Assembly: GCF_029277445.1 (NCBI RefSeq)
Contig: NZ_CP119567.1
Location: 248,001 to 312,000 of the forward strand
DNA length: 64,000 nucleotides
Direction: 5' to 3'
DNA from: Pararhizobium qamdonense
GTDB taxonomy: Bacteria > Pseudomonadota > Alphaproteobacteria > Rhizobiales > Rhizobiaceae
A model generated the notes under the pieces. The model was not told where the DNA came from, did not search any database, and worked only from the letters and a program-made list of their open reading frames with translations. Both the position numbers and the translations under genes were made by a program. Below are positions 45,138 through 55,706 of this stretch, one piece after another. Every line of letters starts with the position of its first letter. Position 1 is the first letter of the stretch.

Positions 45138-46058
45138 ATGACTGACCTGCCAGGGACGATCGAAGCGGAAAAAAGCAGGGATATCCGGAAACGGTGGCTG
45201 CTCTCGCTTCCCGCCCTGCTGATCATCCTCCTCGCATCGACAGGCCCGTTGCTGATCGTTCTTGTCTATTCCTTCCTGACGCCCGGCCCCTATGGTGACG
45301 TGCAATGGCTGCCCTCGCTGGATGGCTGGCTCGGCGTCGTCCTCAACAAGGACATTTTCGACGGCACCGTCACGCTTGCCGATGCGCATGTCTCGATCTT
45401 CATGCGCTCCGTCATGCTCTCCCTGGCAACGACGGTCTTGACCCTGCTGGTTGGTTTCCCCACCGCCTATTTCATTGCCACCCGGCCGGAAAAGACCCGT
45501 GAGCTCTGGCTGTTTCTGATCACCATTCCCTTCTGGACCAACCTGCTGATCCGCACATTCGCGATCCTCGAAATCATCCGCAATGAAGGGCTGGTCAACG
45601 GACTGATGCTGAAGGCCAGCCTCATTGCGCGGCCCATCCAGATGCTCTTCACCGATGGCGCGATCCTGACGGGCATGGTGTATGTCTATCTGCCGCTGAT
45701 GGTTCTGCCGCTGTATGCCAGCATGGAAAAGCTGGATTTCCGGTTGGTGGAAGCGGCATATGATCTCTATGCGACACCCTTCCGGGTGCTGCGGAAAATC
45801 ATCTTTCCGCTGGTCAAGCCCGGCGTCATCGCCGGTTCGATCCTCGTTTTCATCCCGGCGCTCGGCGCCTATGTGACGCCGAGCATTCTGGGCGGCGGCA
45901 AGAACATGATGCTTGGCAATCTAATCGAGCTGCAGTTCGGCCAGGGCCGGAACTGGCCGCTCGGCTCGGCGCTGTCGATCACGCTGATGCTGATCGTCAT
46001 GGCGGCGCTGCTCGTCTATGTCCGCAATGCGGGATCGCAAGGAAGCCGGCATGGCTAA
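45138..46058 (+). CDS. potB: Polyamine ABC transporter permease, PotB-type
   Basis: A 306-residue inner-membrane permease with six predicted helices and the ATPase-contact loop EAAYDLYATPFRVLRKIIFPLVKPG, typical of PotB/PotH. Conserved polyamine-permease segments TIPFWTNLLIRTFAI and FIPALGAYVTPSILGG are present. It begins two bases after potA, with GAGGAACTGAG before the ATG, and overlaps potC by 8 bp. Confidence 0.92.
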   Translation: MTDLPGTIEAEKSRDIRKRWLLSLPALLIILLASTGPLLIVLVYSFLTPGPYGDVQWLPSLDGWLGVVLNKDIFDGTVTLADAHVSIFMRSVMLSLATTVLTLLVGFPTAYFIATRPEKTRELWLFLITIPFWTNLLIRTFAILEIIRNEGLVNGLMLKASLIARPIQMLFTDGAILTGMVYVYLPLMVLPLYASMEKLDFRLVEAAYDLYATPFRVLRKIIFPLVKPGVIAGSILVFIPALGAYVTPSILGGGKNMMLGNLIELQFGQGRNWPLGSALSITLMLIVMAALLVYVRNAGSQGSRHG

Positions 46059-46851
46059 GACATTTTCCATCCGGCGTCAGCGCGGTTTCACCACCATTGC
46101 GATGGCCTGCTTCTTTGCGCTTTATCTGCCGATCGCCGTCCTGGTGTTCTATTCATTCAATGCGGGCGAATCGCTGGCATCCTTTGACGGAATTTCGCTG
46201 CGCTGGTTCACCAAGGCCTTTCAAAACCAGCAGGTCATCGACGCCTCCATCCGCTCGCTGCAGATCGCCTCGTTTGCCGCTGTGGTCGCCACCATTGCCG
46301 CGACCATGGCGGCGCTGGCAACGACGCGTACGGAGGCCTATCGCGGGCTGACGCTGAAATATGCCTTCATCAACCAGCCCCTGATGATCCCGGAGATCGT
46401 CACGGCGGTGGCTCTCTTGATCTTCTTTGCGCGCATCAAGATCTGGACCGGTTATTCCGGCCTGGGCTATCTGATCGCCGCCCATACGGCCTTCTGCATC
46501 CCGTTCGCCTATCTGCCGATCCGGGCGCGGCTGGAGAATATGGACCTGACGCTTGAAAAGGCGGCTGCCGATCTCTATGCAACGCCCTGGAAAGCCTTCC
46601 GCTATGTTACCCTGCCCTTGCTCTGGCCCGGCATTCTCGCCGGGTTCATGCTGGCCTTCGTGATTTCGCTCGACGACGTCGTCATCACCGAATTCGTCAA
46701 GTCGGCCGGGCAGGACACTTTGCCGACCTACATGCTCGGCCAGATCCGCCGCTCCATCACGCCGGAAATGAACGCGATCTCGACGCTGTTCCTGTTCCTG
46801 TCGGTCTGTGTCGTCACCGTGTTCTTCATCGTCAACAGAAAACGTGTCTAA
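46051..46851 (+). CDS. potC: Polyamine ABC transporter permease, PotC-type
   Basis: A 266-residue permease with six helices and the contact loop KAAADLYATPWKAFRYVTLPLLWPG. The LAFVISLDDVVITEFV segment is characteristic of PotC/PotI. I chose the ATG at 46051 (MAKTFSIRRQRG), which has AAGGAAGCCGGC upstream, over longer frames in potB. Confidence 0.92.
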   Translation: MAKTFSIRRQRGFTTIAMACFFALYLPIAVLVFYSFNAGESLASFDGISLRWFTKAFQNQQVIDASIRSLQIASFAAVVATIAATMAALATTRTEAYRGLTLKYAFINQPLMIPEIVTAVALLIFFARIKIWTGYSGLGYLIAAHTAFCIPFAYLPIRARLENMDLTLEKAAADLYATPWKAFRYVTLPLLWPGILAGFMLAFVISLDDVVITEFVKSAGQDTLPTYMLGQIRRSITPEMNAISTLFLFLSVCVVTVFFIVNRKRV

Positions 46852-46873
46852 CGAAAGAAAAGGGAACAACATC

Positions 46874-47902
46874 ATGAAACGGATGATCATGGCGGTCACG
46901 GCCGCACTTCTCGCCTCCACCGGCCTTGCCCGGGCCGAAGGCGAACTCAACATCTACAACTGGGGCAATTATACCAGCCCCGAAATGATCAAGAAATTCG
47001 AGGACCAGTACAAGGTCAAGGTGACGATCACCGACTACGATTCCAACGACACGGCACTCGCCAAGGTTCGCCAGGGCGGCTCCGGCTTCGACATGGTCGT
47101 GCCGTCGCAGAACTATATCCCGATCTGGATTTCGGAAGGTCTGTTTCTGGAAACCGATCCGGGCAAGATGGAAAATTTTAGCCACGTCGCCAAGGAATGG
47201 CAGAATCCTGAATTCGATCCAGGCCGCAAATACACCGTTCCGTGGGCCATGGGCATCGTTGGCGTCGTCGTCAATACGGATGTCTACAAGGGTGACATCA
47301 ACACCTGGGGCATCGTCTTCGACACGCCGGACGAGCTGAAAGGCAAGGTCAACGTCGTTCCGGAAATGACGGATGTCATCGACGCAGCCGTGCTCTACAA
47401 TGGCGGCAAGAAGTGCACCGGCGACCTCGCGATCCTCAAGAAGGTGCGCGATACGCTGGTAAAGGCCAAGCCCAACTGGGTGGCGATGGAATACGGCACT
47501 ATCCAGAAAATGGGATCGGGCGACTTTGCCGCGTCCAGCGACTGGAACGGCTCGGCCTTCCGCCAGCGCCTGGCCAATCCTGCCATCAAATTCGGCTATC
47601 CGAAGGAAGGCTTCGTCAACTGGAGCGACAATCTTGCCGTTCTGAAAGACGCAAAGAACGTCGAAAATGCAAAACTCTTCCAGAACTTCATGATGGATCC
47701 GCAGAATGCCGGGATGAATTCCGGGTTCCATCGCTATGCCAACGGCATCGCCGGGTCCGGCGACTTCATGCCCGCCGATATGAAGGGCGCACCGGAAATC
47801 GATATCCCCGCCGAATTCGCTTCGGTCGGCGTGCCCTCGCAGACCTGCCCGCCGGAGGTTCAGGAGCTCTACACCAAGATCTGGACCGAGCTTCAGAAGT
47901 AA
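46874..47902 (+). CDS. potD: Periplasmic polyamine-binding protein, PotD/PotF-type
   Basis: A 342-residue binding protein with a signal peptide (MKRMIMAVTAALLASTGLAR, cleavage near ARAEG) and the PotD/PotF start GELNIYNWGNYTSPEMIKKF. SGFDMVVPSQNYIPIWI and VPWAMGIVGVVVNTDVY are family segments around the ligand. The exact ligand (putrescine, spermidine or an acetylated or carbamoylated form) is open; the two enzymes downstream favour acetyl- or carbamoyl-polyamine metabolism. A terminator-like hairpin follows. Confidence 0.9.
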   Translation: MKRMIMAVTAALLASTGLARAEGELNIYNWGNYTSPEMIKKFEDQYKVKVTITDYDSNDTALAKVRQGGSGFDMVVPSQNYIPIWISEGLFLETDPGKMENFSHVAKEWQNPEFDPGRKYTVPWAMGIVGVVVNTDVYKGDINTWGIVFDTPDELKGKVNVVPEMTDVIDAAVLYNGGKKCTGDLAILKKVRDTLVKAKPNWVAMEYGTIQKMGSGDFAASSDWNGSAFRQRLANPAIKFGYPKEGFVNWSDNLAVLKDAKNVENAKLFQNFMMDPQNAGMNSGFHRYANGIAGSGDFMPADMKGAPEIDIPAEFASVGVPSQTCPPEVQELYTKIWTELQK

Positions 47903-47914
47903 TTCTTTTTCCTC

Positions 47915-47946
47915 GCACCCCGCCGGTCGCGGCGGGGTGCGTTTTG
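47915..47946 (+). terminator. Stem-loop after potD
   Basis: GCACCCCGCC pairs perfectly with GGCGGGGTGC (10 bp) around GGTCGC, followed by GTTTTG. Because the next gene starts 23 bp later on the same strand, it may act as a partial terminator inside the operon. Confidence 0.75.
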
Positions 47947-47968
47947 TTTCCGTCCGCAGGATCGTCTC

Positions 47969-49000
47969 ATGAAAACCGTCTTCTCCCCGCGTCATCTCGG
48001 TCATGCCAACCAGCTCGAATTGGTCGCCGGTGCCATCGTTCCCGGTTATGAGCTGACATCACGCGCCGAATATGTCTCCGGACGCATCAAGACCGTGGGA
48101 CTAGGCCCCATCCTTGCGCCGCAGGAGCATGACCTGACCACGGCCGCGCGCATCCATCGCAAGGACTATCTCGACTTTTTGCCGACAATCTGGGATCGCT
48201 GGACCGCAGAGCGACGCACCGGCACGGCGCTGCCCTTCACCTGGCCGACACGCGGCCTGCGTGGCGACGTGCCGCCGGAATTCATCGATGGGCTGCTTGG
48301 ATATTATTCCTTCGACGCCGGCTGCGGCATTGTCGAAGGCTCCTGGGATGCGATCAAATCCTCGCATGACGTGGCGCTGACGGCAGCCAGCCTTATTCAG
48401 GACGGCGAGCGCGCGGCCTTTGCGCTCTGCCGCCCGCCGGGTCATCACGCCGGCGCCGGCTTTATGGGCGGCTATTGCTATATCAACAATGCTGCCGTAG
48501 CCGCGCAATGGTTTCGCGACAATGGCGCCAAGCGCGTCTCGATCCTCGATGTCGATTATCACCACGGCAACGGCACGCAGGAAATCTTCTATTCCCGCTC
48601 TGACGTACAGGTGATCAACCTGCACGCCGATCCGATGCAGGAATATCCTTACTTCCTTGGCCATGCCGATGAGCGTGGAGCGGGCGAGGGCGAAGGCTAC
48701 AATCTCAACTACCCCATGCGCTTCGGCACCGACTGGGACCGCTGGAGCCAGTCGCTGGAGGATGCCTGCGGCAAGCTGGTAGCCTACAATCCGGACGTGG
48801 TGGTGATTTCGCTCGGGGTCGATACGTTCGAGAAGGACCCGATCAGCAAATTCAAGCTGAAGACCGAGGATTTCCCAAAGATCGGCGAGCGCATCGCCCG
48901 TCTCAATCTCCCCACCCTGTTCGTCATGGAAGGCGGCTATGCCGTCGCCGAAATCGGCGTTAATGCCGTCAGCGTCCTGACCGGCTTTGAGGGCAATTGA
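47969..49000 (+). CDS. Acetylpolyamine amidohydrolase (histone-deacetylase family)
   Basis: A 343-residue class II HDAC-like zinc enzyme. CRPPGHHAG holds the catalytic His pair, and the zinc ligands are in LDVDYHHGNGTQ and SLGVDTFEKDP. Length and sequence match bacterial acetylpolyamine amidohydrolases, which deacetylate N-acetylputrescine, N-acetylcadaverine or related compounds in the cytosol. Position right after a PotABCD importer supports this. Its stop overlaps or abuts the amidase start. Confidence 0.88.
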   Translation: MKTVFSPRHLGHANQLELVAGAIVPGYELTSRAEYVSGRIKTVGLGPILAPQEHDLTTAARIHRKDYLDFLPTIWDRWTAERRTGTALPFTWPTRGLRGDVPPEFIDGLLGYYSFDAGCGIVEGSWDAIKSSHDVALTAASLIQDGERAAFALCRPPGHHAGAGFMGGYCYINNAAVAAQWFRDNGAKRVSILDVDYHHGNGTQEIFYSRSDVQVINLHADPMQEYPYFLGHADERGAGEGEGYNLNYPMRFGTDWDRWSQSLEDACGKLVAYNPDVVVISLGVDTFEKDPISKFKLKTEDFPKIGERIARLNLPTLFVMEGGYAVAEIGVNAVSVLTGFEGN

Positions 49001-49002
49001 CC

Positions 49003-49883
<881 letters not shown>

Positions 49884-49887
<4 letters not shown>

Positions 49888-51026
49888 CGGAATTCAAGCG
49901 CTCGGACATTACGCTTTCAAACTGGCGCACCGCGCCCTTCTCGAAATGGGCTTTTGAGAATGTCAGCGAAATCGTGCCATCGGCGGTCATTGCGGCCAAG
50001 GTCAAAGCCGCAGAACCGCCGCTTGATCTCAGTGGGCTCGGGGACCTGAATGTCACCGGCATCGATGGCACCTCCCAGCCCCTGACGGCATTTCTGGCTG
50101 AGAGCGAGACCGACGAGCTGGTGGTCATGCGGCAAGGCCGCATCATCGCCGAGTGGTCTGCCGGACATTCCGATCCCGCCTTGCCGCATATCATCTTTTC
50201 CGTGTCGAAATCCCTGACCGCACTCCTGGCCGGAATTCTCGTGGGCAAGGGCCTGCTGTCCTTCGGCAAGCGCGTCGTGGATTATGTGCCGGAGGCTGCG
50301 GGGTCGGCCTATGCGGATGCGACGGTACAGCAATTGTTCGACATGGAGATCAGCGTCGATTTCGTCGAAGACTATCTCGATACATCAGGGGGCTTCGATC
50401 GCTACCGCCGGGCAACCGGCTGGAACCCGGATCGGCCGGACATTCCGGCGCCGGACTTGAAGAGCTTCATCTGCAGCATCGGGAAAGGCGGCTGGAACCA
50501 CGGCGAAAAGCATGCCTACCGCTCGCCCAACACCGATCTCGCCGGCATCGTCGTGGAGCGCGCGGCAAGTGGGCGCTTGGCAAAATTGCTGAGCGACCAT
50601 CTCTGGCAGCCGATGGGCGCCGGCTCGAACGCCATGATCACCGTCGATCGGATCGGCACGGCACGCGCTGCCGGCGGCATGTCGGCGACGGCGCGCGATC
50701 TTGCGCTGGTGGGCGAGCTTGTCCGCAAACAGGGAGCCGGTCTGATCCCGCAATCCTTCATCGATGACCTGTGGACGGGTGGCAGCCGCGAGGCCTGGAA
50801 GAACGGCGACCAGGCGACGCTGTTTCCAGATGGCAGCTACCGCAACTACTGGTACGAAACGGGTGCGGGCGAATTGGCCGCGATCGGCATTCACGGACAG
50901 TGGATCTGGGTCGATCCGGCCAGCCAGACCGTGATCGTCAAGCTGTCGTCACAGACCCTGCCGGTGGACGCCGAACGCGATCAGGCCATCGTCGGCATGC
51001 TGCGCCAGGTTTCCAGGGCAGTCTGA
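49884..51026 (+). CDS. Serine hydrolase, class C beta-lactamase family
   Basis: A 380-residue beta-lactamase/penicillin-binding-fold hydrolase with SVSK (Ser-x-x-Lys) in HIIFSVSKSLTALL and YRSPN as the Tyr-x-Asn-like motif. It resembles 6-aminohexanoate-dimer hydrolase and other amide/ester hydrolases more than true beta-lactamases, and has no signal peptide. The GTG at 49884 overlaps the amidase stop, so it is in the same operon; an amine-amide substrate is possible but not shown. Confidence 0.82.
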
Positions 51027-51036
51027 ACCCGGCCCG

Positions 51037-51729
51037 TCAGCCTGTGATCTCTGCCGGTTCGATGCTTTCCGGTTCCTTCCGCTCCTGCGGCCAGCGTATC
51101 AACGCCTCCATGCCGGCGGCCGTCAGCGCGTAGATGCCGCGATCGATGCGCTCGAACCAGCCATAGACATTGCCGCGCAGAATGGTTGCTGCCGAAGGCG
51201 TGACCGGCTTCAGATCCCTTGGCCGCAACGGGCCGTCCCGCAGCGCTGCAGCGCAGGCCAGCGCCTGCTGCCGGTAAGCGGTCATGATCGGCGCGCGCGT
51301 GCTGCCGCCAAGGGCGGGGTCGCCCTTGCGCTTTTTGTGTTCGGTGACCAGGCGGGACCGCTTGCGCGGGTTCTTGCGCGGCATCAGCGCCATCGGGCTC
51401 ACGACCACATCGACCGTGCCGTTGTCGGATACACTCAGCATGCCGAAGCCGAGCCGGCGGCAGAGGTCGCGGTAGCGGCGGTCGCTTTCGCGGCCCTTCC
51501 CCTTGGCCGAGACACGCGCGGCGATCCACACTTCGTCGCTGGCGCACGCCCGGTCGACCGCCTGCAGGATGAGTTCGAGGTTGAAGCTGAGCTTGAGTTC
51601 GCAGAGGACCACGATAGGCGGTTCGTCTGGGCTCAATCCCACCAGATCGCAACCGGCGATCTCGCCTTTGACGCTATAGCCGGCGGCTTCGAGAAAGCCC
51701 TTGATCGGCAGGTAAAGCGTGGTCTCCAC
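51037..51729 (-). CDS. DUF2161 family protein, putative PD-(D/E)XK phosphodiesterase
   Basis: A 230-residue protein with the DUF2161 pattern: METTLYLPIKGFLEAAGYSV, then CDLVG and PPIVVLCELKLSF, whose D, E and K residues fit a PD-(D/E)XK nuclease-like core. The second half is basic and ends in a winged-helix-like region. The function of the family is unknown. The start is GTG with GAGGACAT upstream. It converges on the serine hydrolase gene. Confidence 0.82.
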   Translation of the reverse strand: METTLYLPIKGFLEAAGYSVKGEIAGCDLVGLSPDEPPIVVLCELKLSFNLELILQAVDRACASDEVWIAARVSAKGKGRESDRRYRDLCRRLGFGMLSVSDNGTVDVVVSPMALMPRKNPRKRSRLVTEHKKRKGDPALGGSTRAPIMTAYRQQALACAAALRDGPLRPRDLKPVTPSAATILRGNVYGWFERIDRGIYALTAAGMEALIRWPQERKEPESIEPAEITG

Positions 51730-51822
51730 ATCATGTCCTCACATCGTCGCAATCACGGTCTTGCCGTGATTTGCCGGTGATATCAATGAGGAAGATGATT
51801 TTCAGGGTGTACCCGTCTTGCG

Positions 51823-52296
51823 TTACGCGAATGCGGTCACGGAGAGCACGGTGATATCCTCTTCGCGGCCAGCGACCTCGAACTCGATCGTGTCACCGGG
51901 GGCCGCATCTTCAAGGGCGCGGGCAAGTGGCGATGTCCAGGCGATGGCCCCGGCCGCAGGATCGGCCTCGTCCTCGCCGACGATGCGGATATCCCGGACC
52001 ATGCCGCCGCGCCGGATCGAGACCTGCGTTCCAAACTTTACCGCAGCTGGCGCCGCGCTGGGCTCGACGATTTCCATGGTGCTGCGCCGTGCCTCCCAAT
52101 AGCGCAGGTCGCGCTTGAGGGCGGCAAGCACCTCGTTGTCGCTGGTGGCCGCTGTCTGCTGCATCAGCGCCGCCACCATCTGCTCGATCTGTCTGGCGCC
52201 GTTCGGCGTCACAAGATTGCGCGCAGCACTGACGGGCCGCTCGGGAACAGGCGGCGGCGGGGCGTCGTCGATTTCCTTGGTGAATGCGCGGCTCAT
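51823..52296 (-). CDS. GreA/GreB-family protein, nucleoside diphosphate kinase regulator type
   Basis: A 157-residue protein. The N-terminal half is polar and helical, and the C-terminal half is the GreA/GreB FKBP-like domain (VKFGTQVSIRRGGMVRDIRIVGEDEADPAAGAIAWTSPLARAL in parts). It lacks the normal GreA coiled-coil tip sequence, so a direct RNA-polymerase cleavage role is uncertain. GAAGGGAAAAAAGG precedes the ATG. Confidence 0.82.
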   Translation of the reverse strand: MSRAFTKEIDDAPPPPVPERPVSAARNLVTPNGARQIEQMVAALMQQTAATSDNEVLAALKRDLRYWEARRSTMEIVEPSAAPAAVKFGTQVSIRRGGMVRDIRIVGEDEADPAAGAIAWTSPLARALEDAAPGDTIEFEVAGREEDITVLSVTAFA

Positions 52297-52363
52297 CCTT
52301 TTTTCCCTTCAAGTCAATGTCTAGCAAATTTACGTGCCGTTCGGGTCTGCATGGACCTCCCGT

Positions 52364-52798
52364 TCAACCCTTCTTCTTCAGTTTCGTGCGCCGGTCGCGG
52401 ATGATGTGATCGACTTTTCCGGCAAGTGCATGGTCCGGCTCGCTTTCGGCTGCCGCGCGCAGAAGCTCGGTCAGCCGCCGCAATTCCTTTTCGTCGAGAT
52501 GTTCGATGCCCATAAAACGGTTCTCGGCTCCGCTGGTCAGGATCAGCTCGTCGAGCTTCGCCTGCACTGCCTTGCCGTCGCGGTTCTGGGAGTTTTGCAG
52601 CACGAAAACCATCAGAAACGTAATGATCGTCGTCCCTGTGTTGACGACAAGCTGCCAGGTTTCGGAAAAACCAAAAATGGGGCCGGTGACGGCCCAAAGC
52701 AGGATCCCGGCGACCGCGATCACGAATGTCGCGGGTTTGCCGGTCAGTTGCGCGACCCCGCCGGAAAATCTGGAAAAGAGACTGGGTTTTTCGGACAT
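52364..52798 (-). CDS. Low-affinity iron permease family protein
   Basis: A 144-residue protein with two transmembrane segments (VIAVAGILLWAVTGPIFGF and GTTIITFLMVFVLQNSQNR) and a cytoplasmic tail. The ITFLMVFVLQNSQNRD and AKLDELI segments are typical of the low-affinity iron permease family (PF04120). The transport function in bacteria is not well tested. GGAGGATTGCC precedes the ATG. Confidence 0.88.
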   Translation of the reverse strand: MSEKPSLFSRFSGGVAQLTGKPATFVIAVAGILLWAVTGPIFGFSETWQLVVNTGTTIITFLMVFVLQNSQNRDGKAVQAKLDELILTSGAENRFMGIEHLDEKELRRLTELLRAAAESEPDHALAGKVDHIIRDRRTKLKKKG

Positions 52799-52910
52799 GG
52801 CAATCCTCCATCGGGCAGAGCCATGAGTTAAAGTCCCGGCAGGGGCGGAAGTTCCTGCCGGGATTTTTGCCGACGTAAATATCGGAACTTCGCCGTCCTG
52901 AAGCCCGGTC

Positions 52911-53915
52911 TCAGGCCATCGGACCCGCCAACCGGCGCGCGGCCTCGTCCCAGCTTCCGGTCATCCGCAGGCTCGGCGACTGTCCTTCCGCATGCGGGGT
53001 CCACCGCAGTTGCAGGGCGCCGGGTCTGCGGATGATGCGGCGCGGCGTGAAACGCCAAAGGCGTTCGGCACCCTCGAACGCCGCAAGTTCCGGCGCTTCC
53101 AGAATGACTTCGGCGTCTCCGGTCAGCTGCAAGAGACCGCCGGTCTCGAAATCGGCAAACACCAGGCCGGCTTTACCATTGGCAAGGATGTTGCCGAGCG
53201 TGTTGAAGAACAGATTGCCGGCGAAATCCGGAATGGTCAGCACGCCGTCGCCATCCACCCGCACGAAGCCCGGCTTGCCGCCCCGGTGCGAGACATCCAC
53301 CTGGCGCTCTCCGTGAGCAAGGTCCGCATAGGTTGCGACAAAAAACGTATCGGCACCATCGATCATCCGCCGTGCGTCTCCGTCGAGCGTCTGAAGGACG
53401 ATTGGCCCGGCGATCGGCTCGTTTGAAGGGTCATCGACAGAGCTGAAATCGCGCAGCTGGATATATTTCGGACAGTTGCCATAGGCCTGACCAACATCGA
53501 CCTCGAAACCTGCCGCCCGGGTACGCCTGATCGTTCCGTTCAGCCGGTTGCGCCGCCGCGTGTGCAACTCGATCCCGAGCATGCCGATAGCGTTGCCGTC
53601 CCCAATCCCGGCGTCTGCCGGATCTGCGCTCTCGCGGCCAAGAGTGACGTGCAGCGTGTACGGATCCGGGCTCTGCAGGAACCCCGGCGTGTCTGCCCGA
53701 ACGGTTGCCCAGGCATCACCGTCGCCATCCACCGTTCCCAGCACGATGAATGGCAGCTGCGGATAGAAGGCACGGTGCTGCTCGATCAGATGATTACGCA
53801 GAACCCGGCGGCCGACCTCTTCCATACGCCCGGCCACACCGGCCTGACGCTGCAGCGCCTGCTCACCGGCATGCCAGGGGGAAGCGTCTTCGGTTGCGGT
53901 GGTCAAAAGCATCAA
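52911..53915 (-). CDS. Pyridoxamine 5'-phosphate oxidase-fold protein
   Basis: A 334-residue protein with two flavin-binding split-barrel segments: one near residues 50-75 (LPFIVLGTVDGDGDAWATV) and one near 190-290 (ADTFFVATYADLAHGER to GNLFFNTLGNILANGKAGLVFADFETG). Related proteins carry a C-terminal ferredoxin-reductase part, absent here. Redox activity is likely but its substrate is unknown. GGGAGCGTTTG precedes the ATG; it lies downstream of, and on the same strand as, no obvious partner. Confidence 0.85.
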   Translation of the reverse strand: MMLLTTATEDASPWHAGEQALQRQAGVAGRMEEVGRRVLRNHLIEQHRAFYPQLPFIVLGTVDGDGDAWATVRADTPGFLQSPDPYTLHVTLGRESADPADAGIGDGNAIGMLGIELHTRRRNRLNGTIRRTRAAGFEVDVGQAYGNCPKYIQLRDFSSVDDPSNEPIAGPIVLQTLDGDARRMIDGADTFFVATYADLAHGERQVDVSHRGGKPGFVRVDGDGVLTIPDFAGNLFFNTLGNILANGKAGLVFADFETGGLLQLTGDAEVILEAPELAAFEGAERLWRFTPRRIIRRPGALQLRWTPHAEGQSPSLRMTGSWDEAARRLAGPMA

Positions 53916-53966
53916 ACGCTCCCTTGAAAGTGGGTTGATGAACAGGCTGGCAGCAGCGCCACCTGC

Positions 53967-54584
53967 TCAGGCAGCCTCCGGAAGGCCGATTGCGGTCTTC
54001 TGGAAGGCGACGAAACCGGGAAGCTCTTCGACGCGCTTCAGCCAGGCGCTGATATTGGCATAGGCGCTACGATCGACATTACCCTCCGGCGCGCGGGCGA
54101 TATAGCTGTAGAGCGCGACATCGGCGATGGTCGGATGACCCGCTGCGATCCACTGGCGGCCGTCAAGGGCAGCCTCGATTTGGCCGAGGATAAGATGGGC
54201 GCGCGCGATAACCTCGCCGGCATCGAAGCCAGCACCGAAAACGGTGACCAGTCTCGCAGCGCACGGCCCATAGGCGATTTCGCCGGCGGCGACAGATAGC
54301 CAGCGCTGCACGGCCGCTGCGCCCTTTGCGTCTTCCGGCAACCAGTTGTTCGCGCCATGCTTCTTGGCGAGATAGACGAGAATGGCGTTGGAATCGGCAA
54401 TGATGTCACCGGCATCGTCGAGGACCGGAACCTGACCGAAGGGATTGAGCTTGAGAAAGTCCGGGCTCTTGTGGGCGCGGGCGGCAAGATCGACTTCGAC
54501 TAGCTCGGCATCGATCCCGAGCAGCGAGATGAACAGCCGGGCGCGATGCGCGTGGCCGGACAGCGGGTGATAGTAAAGTTTCAT
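53967..54584 (-). CDS. Glutathione S-transferase
   Basis: A 205-residue GST: a thioredoxin-fold N domain ([50 protein letters not shown]) and a helical C domain. It conjugates glutathione to electrophiles or acts as a peroxidase. GAAGGAGACTGTCG precedes the ATG. It is divergent from the LysR gene across 102 bp, a common arrangement in which the LysR protein controls the neighbouring gene. Confidence 0.93.
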   Translation of the reverse strand: MKLYYHPLSGHAHRARLFISLLGIDAELVEVDLAARAHKSPDFLKLNPFGQVPVLDDAGDIIADSNAILVYLAKKHGANNWLPEDAKGAAAVQRWLSVAAGEIAYGPCAARLVTVFGAGFDAGEVIARAHLILGQIEAALDGRQWIAAGHPTIADVALYSYIARAPEGNVDRSAYANISAWLKRVEELPGFVAFQKTAIGLPEAA

Positions 54585-54686
54585 CGACAGTCTCCTTCAG
54601 GCTTGTTTGCCCTGGAGAAGATGTTTCTTTCTTCGTGAAAACAGAAGTATGATAAAAGACAAGATGTCATTCCATCTTGTGGAATA

Positions 54687-55625
54687 ATGAACGGGGATTG
54701 GGACGTGGACAGGCTTCAATCCATGCGGGTTCTGGTCAAGGCCGCCGATACCGGCAGCTTTGCGCAGGCAGCCCGCGCCCTCAATATGAGCCCGCCGGCC
54801 GTGACCCGCGCCATTGCCTATCTGGAGGATCTGACGGGTGCCCGGCTGTTCCTGCGATCGACGCGATCGGTGAAACTGACGGCGCCCGGGAGCCGCTATG
54901 TGGAGGATTGCCGCCGCATCCTTGCCGATATCGATGAGGCCGAGGCGTCTGCCGGCGGCTCGCATGCAACACCCTCCGGGCTGCTGACGGTGACCGCGCC
55001 CGTCCTCTTCGGCCAGATCTATGTCATGCCGGTCCTGACGTCTTTCCTGACGCAGCATCCGGCCGTCAATGGCCGAGCCCTTCTGCTCGATCGCGTCGTC
55101 AATCTGCTGGAGGAGGGGATCGACGTTGCCCTGCGTATCGGCGAACTGCCGGATTCCGGCTATCATGCCATCAAGGTCGGCAGCGTTCGCCGGGTGATCT
55201 GCGGTGCGCCTTCCTATTTCGTGCGCCATCCGATGCCCAAAATTCCCGCCGATCTGGCAGAGCACACGGTCATCGCCAATACCGGCTCGTCCGCACCGCA
55301 GGACTGGCGCTTTTCCGGCGCGGAAAAAAGCAGCGTCACCTTACGCCCAAGACTGTTCTGCAACACGGTCGATGCCTCGATTTCCGCCGCGCTCAGCGGC
55401 TGGGGCCTGACCAGTGCACTCTCCTATCAGGTCGCATCGGCAGTGCGGGAGGAACGGCTCGAAATCGTTCTTCCCGGCTATGAGGAAGCGCCGATTCCCA
55501 TCCATGTCATGCATGCGGAAGGCCGCCATATCTCCGCCAAGACCAGGGCCTTCGTGGACTTTCTGGTGGCCGAATTGCGCGCCAACCAGAGCCTGCAATC
55601 GGCCACTGCGCTGGCCAAAGGTTAG
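54687..55625 (+). CDS. LysR-family transcriptional regulator
   Basis: A 312-residue LysR protein. The helix-turn-helix is at the N terminus (MRVLVKAADTGSFAQAARAL, then PPAVTRAIAYLEDLTGARLF), and the periplasmic-binding-like effector domain follows. A GTG at 54705 with GGGGAT upstream is an alternative start. It is divergent from the GST gene and is the likely regulator of it. It is followed by a large inverted repeat and the TetR gene. Confidence 0.9.
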   Translation: MNGDWDVDRLQSMRVLVKAADTGSFAQAARALNMSPPAVTRAIAYLEDLTGARLFLRSTRSVKLTAPGSRYVEDCRRILADIDEAEASAGGSHATPSGLLTVTAPVLFGQIYVMPVLTSFLTQHPAVNGRALLLDRVVNLLEEGIDVALRIGELPDSGYHAIKVGSVRRVICGAPSYFVRHPMPKIPADLAEHTVIANTGSSAPQDWRFSGAEKSSVTLRPRLFCNTVDASISAALSGWGLTSALSYQVASAVREERLEIVLPGYEEAPIPIHVMHAEGRHISAKTRAFVDFLVAELRANQSLQSATALAKG

Positions 55626-55647
55626 AATGCCGCAGTTGACATGGCGA

Positions 55648-55703
55648 CAGTTCCGATTTACGACTGACGAAATTCTAAATTCGTCAGTCGTAAATCGGAA
55701 CTG
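55648..55703. promoter_or_regulatory. 24-bp perfect inverted repeat, probable TetR operator
   Basis: Two perfectly complementary 24-bp arms (55648-55671 and 55680-55703) surround an 8-bp spacer; the inner ends are TGACGAA and TTCGTCA. The second arm ends three bases before the tetR ATG. The most likely role is the operator of the TetR-family protein. As RNA, the same hairpin would hide the ribosome site of tetR and could also end the LysR transcript. Confidence 0.75.
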
Positions 55704-55706
55704 CTC

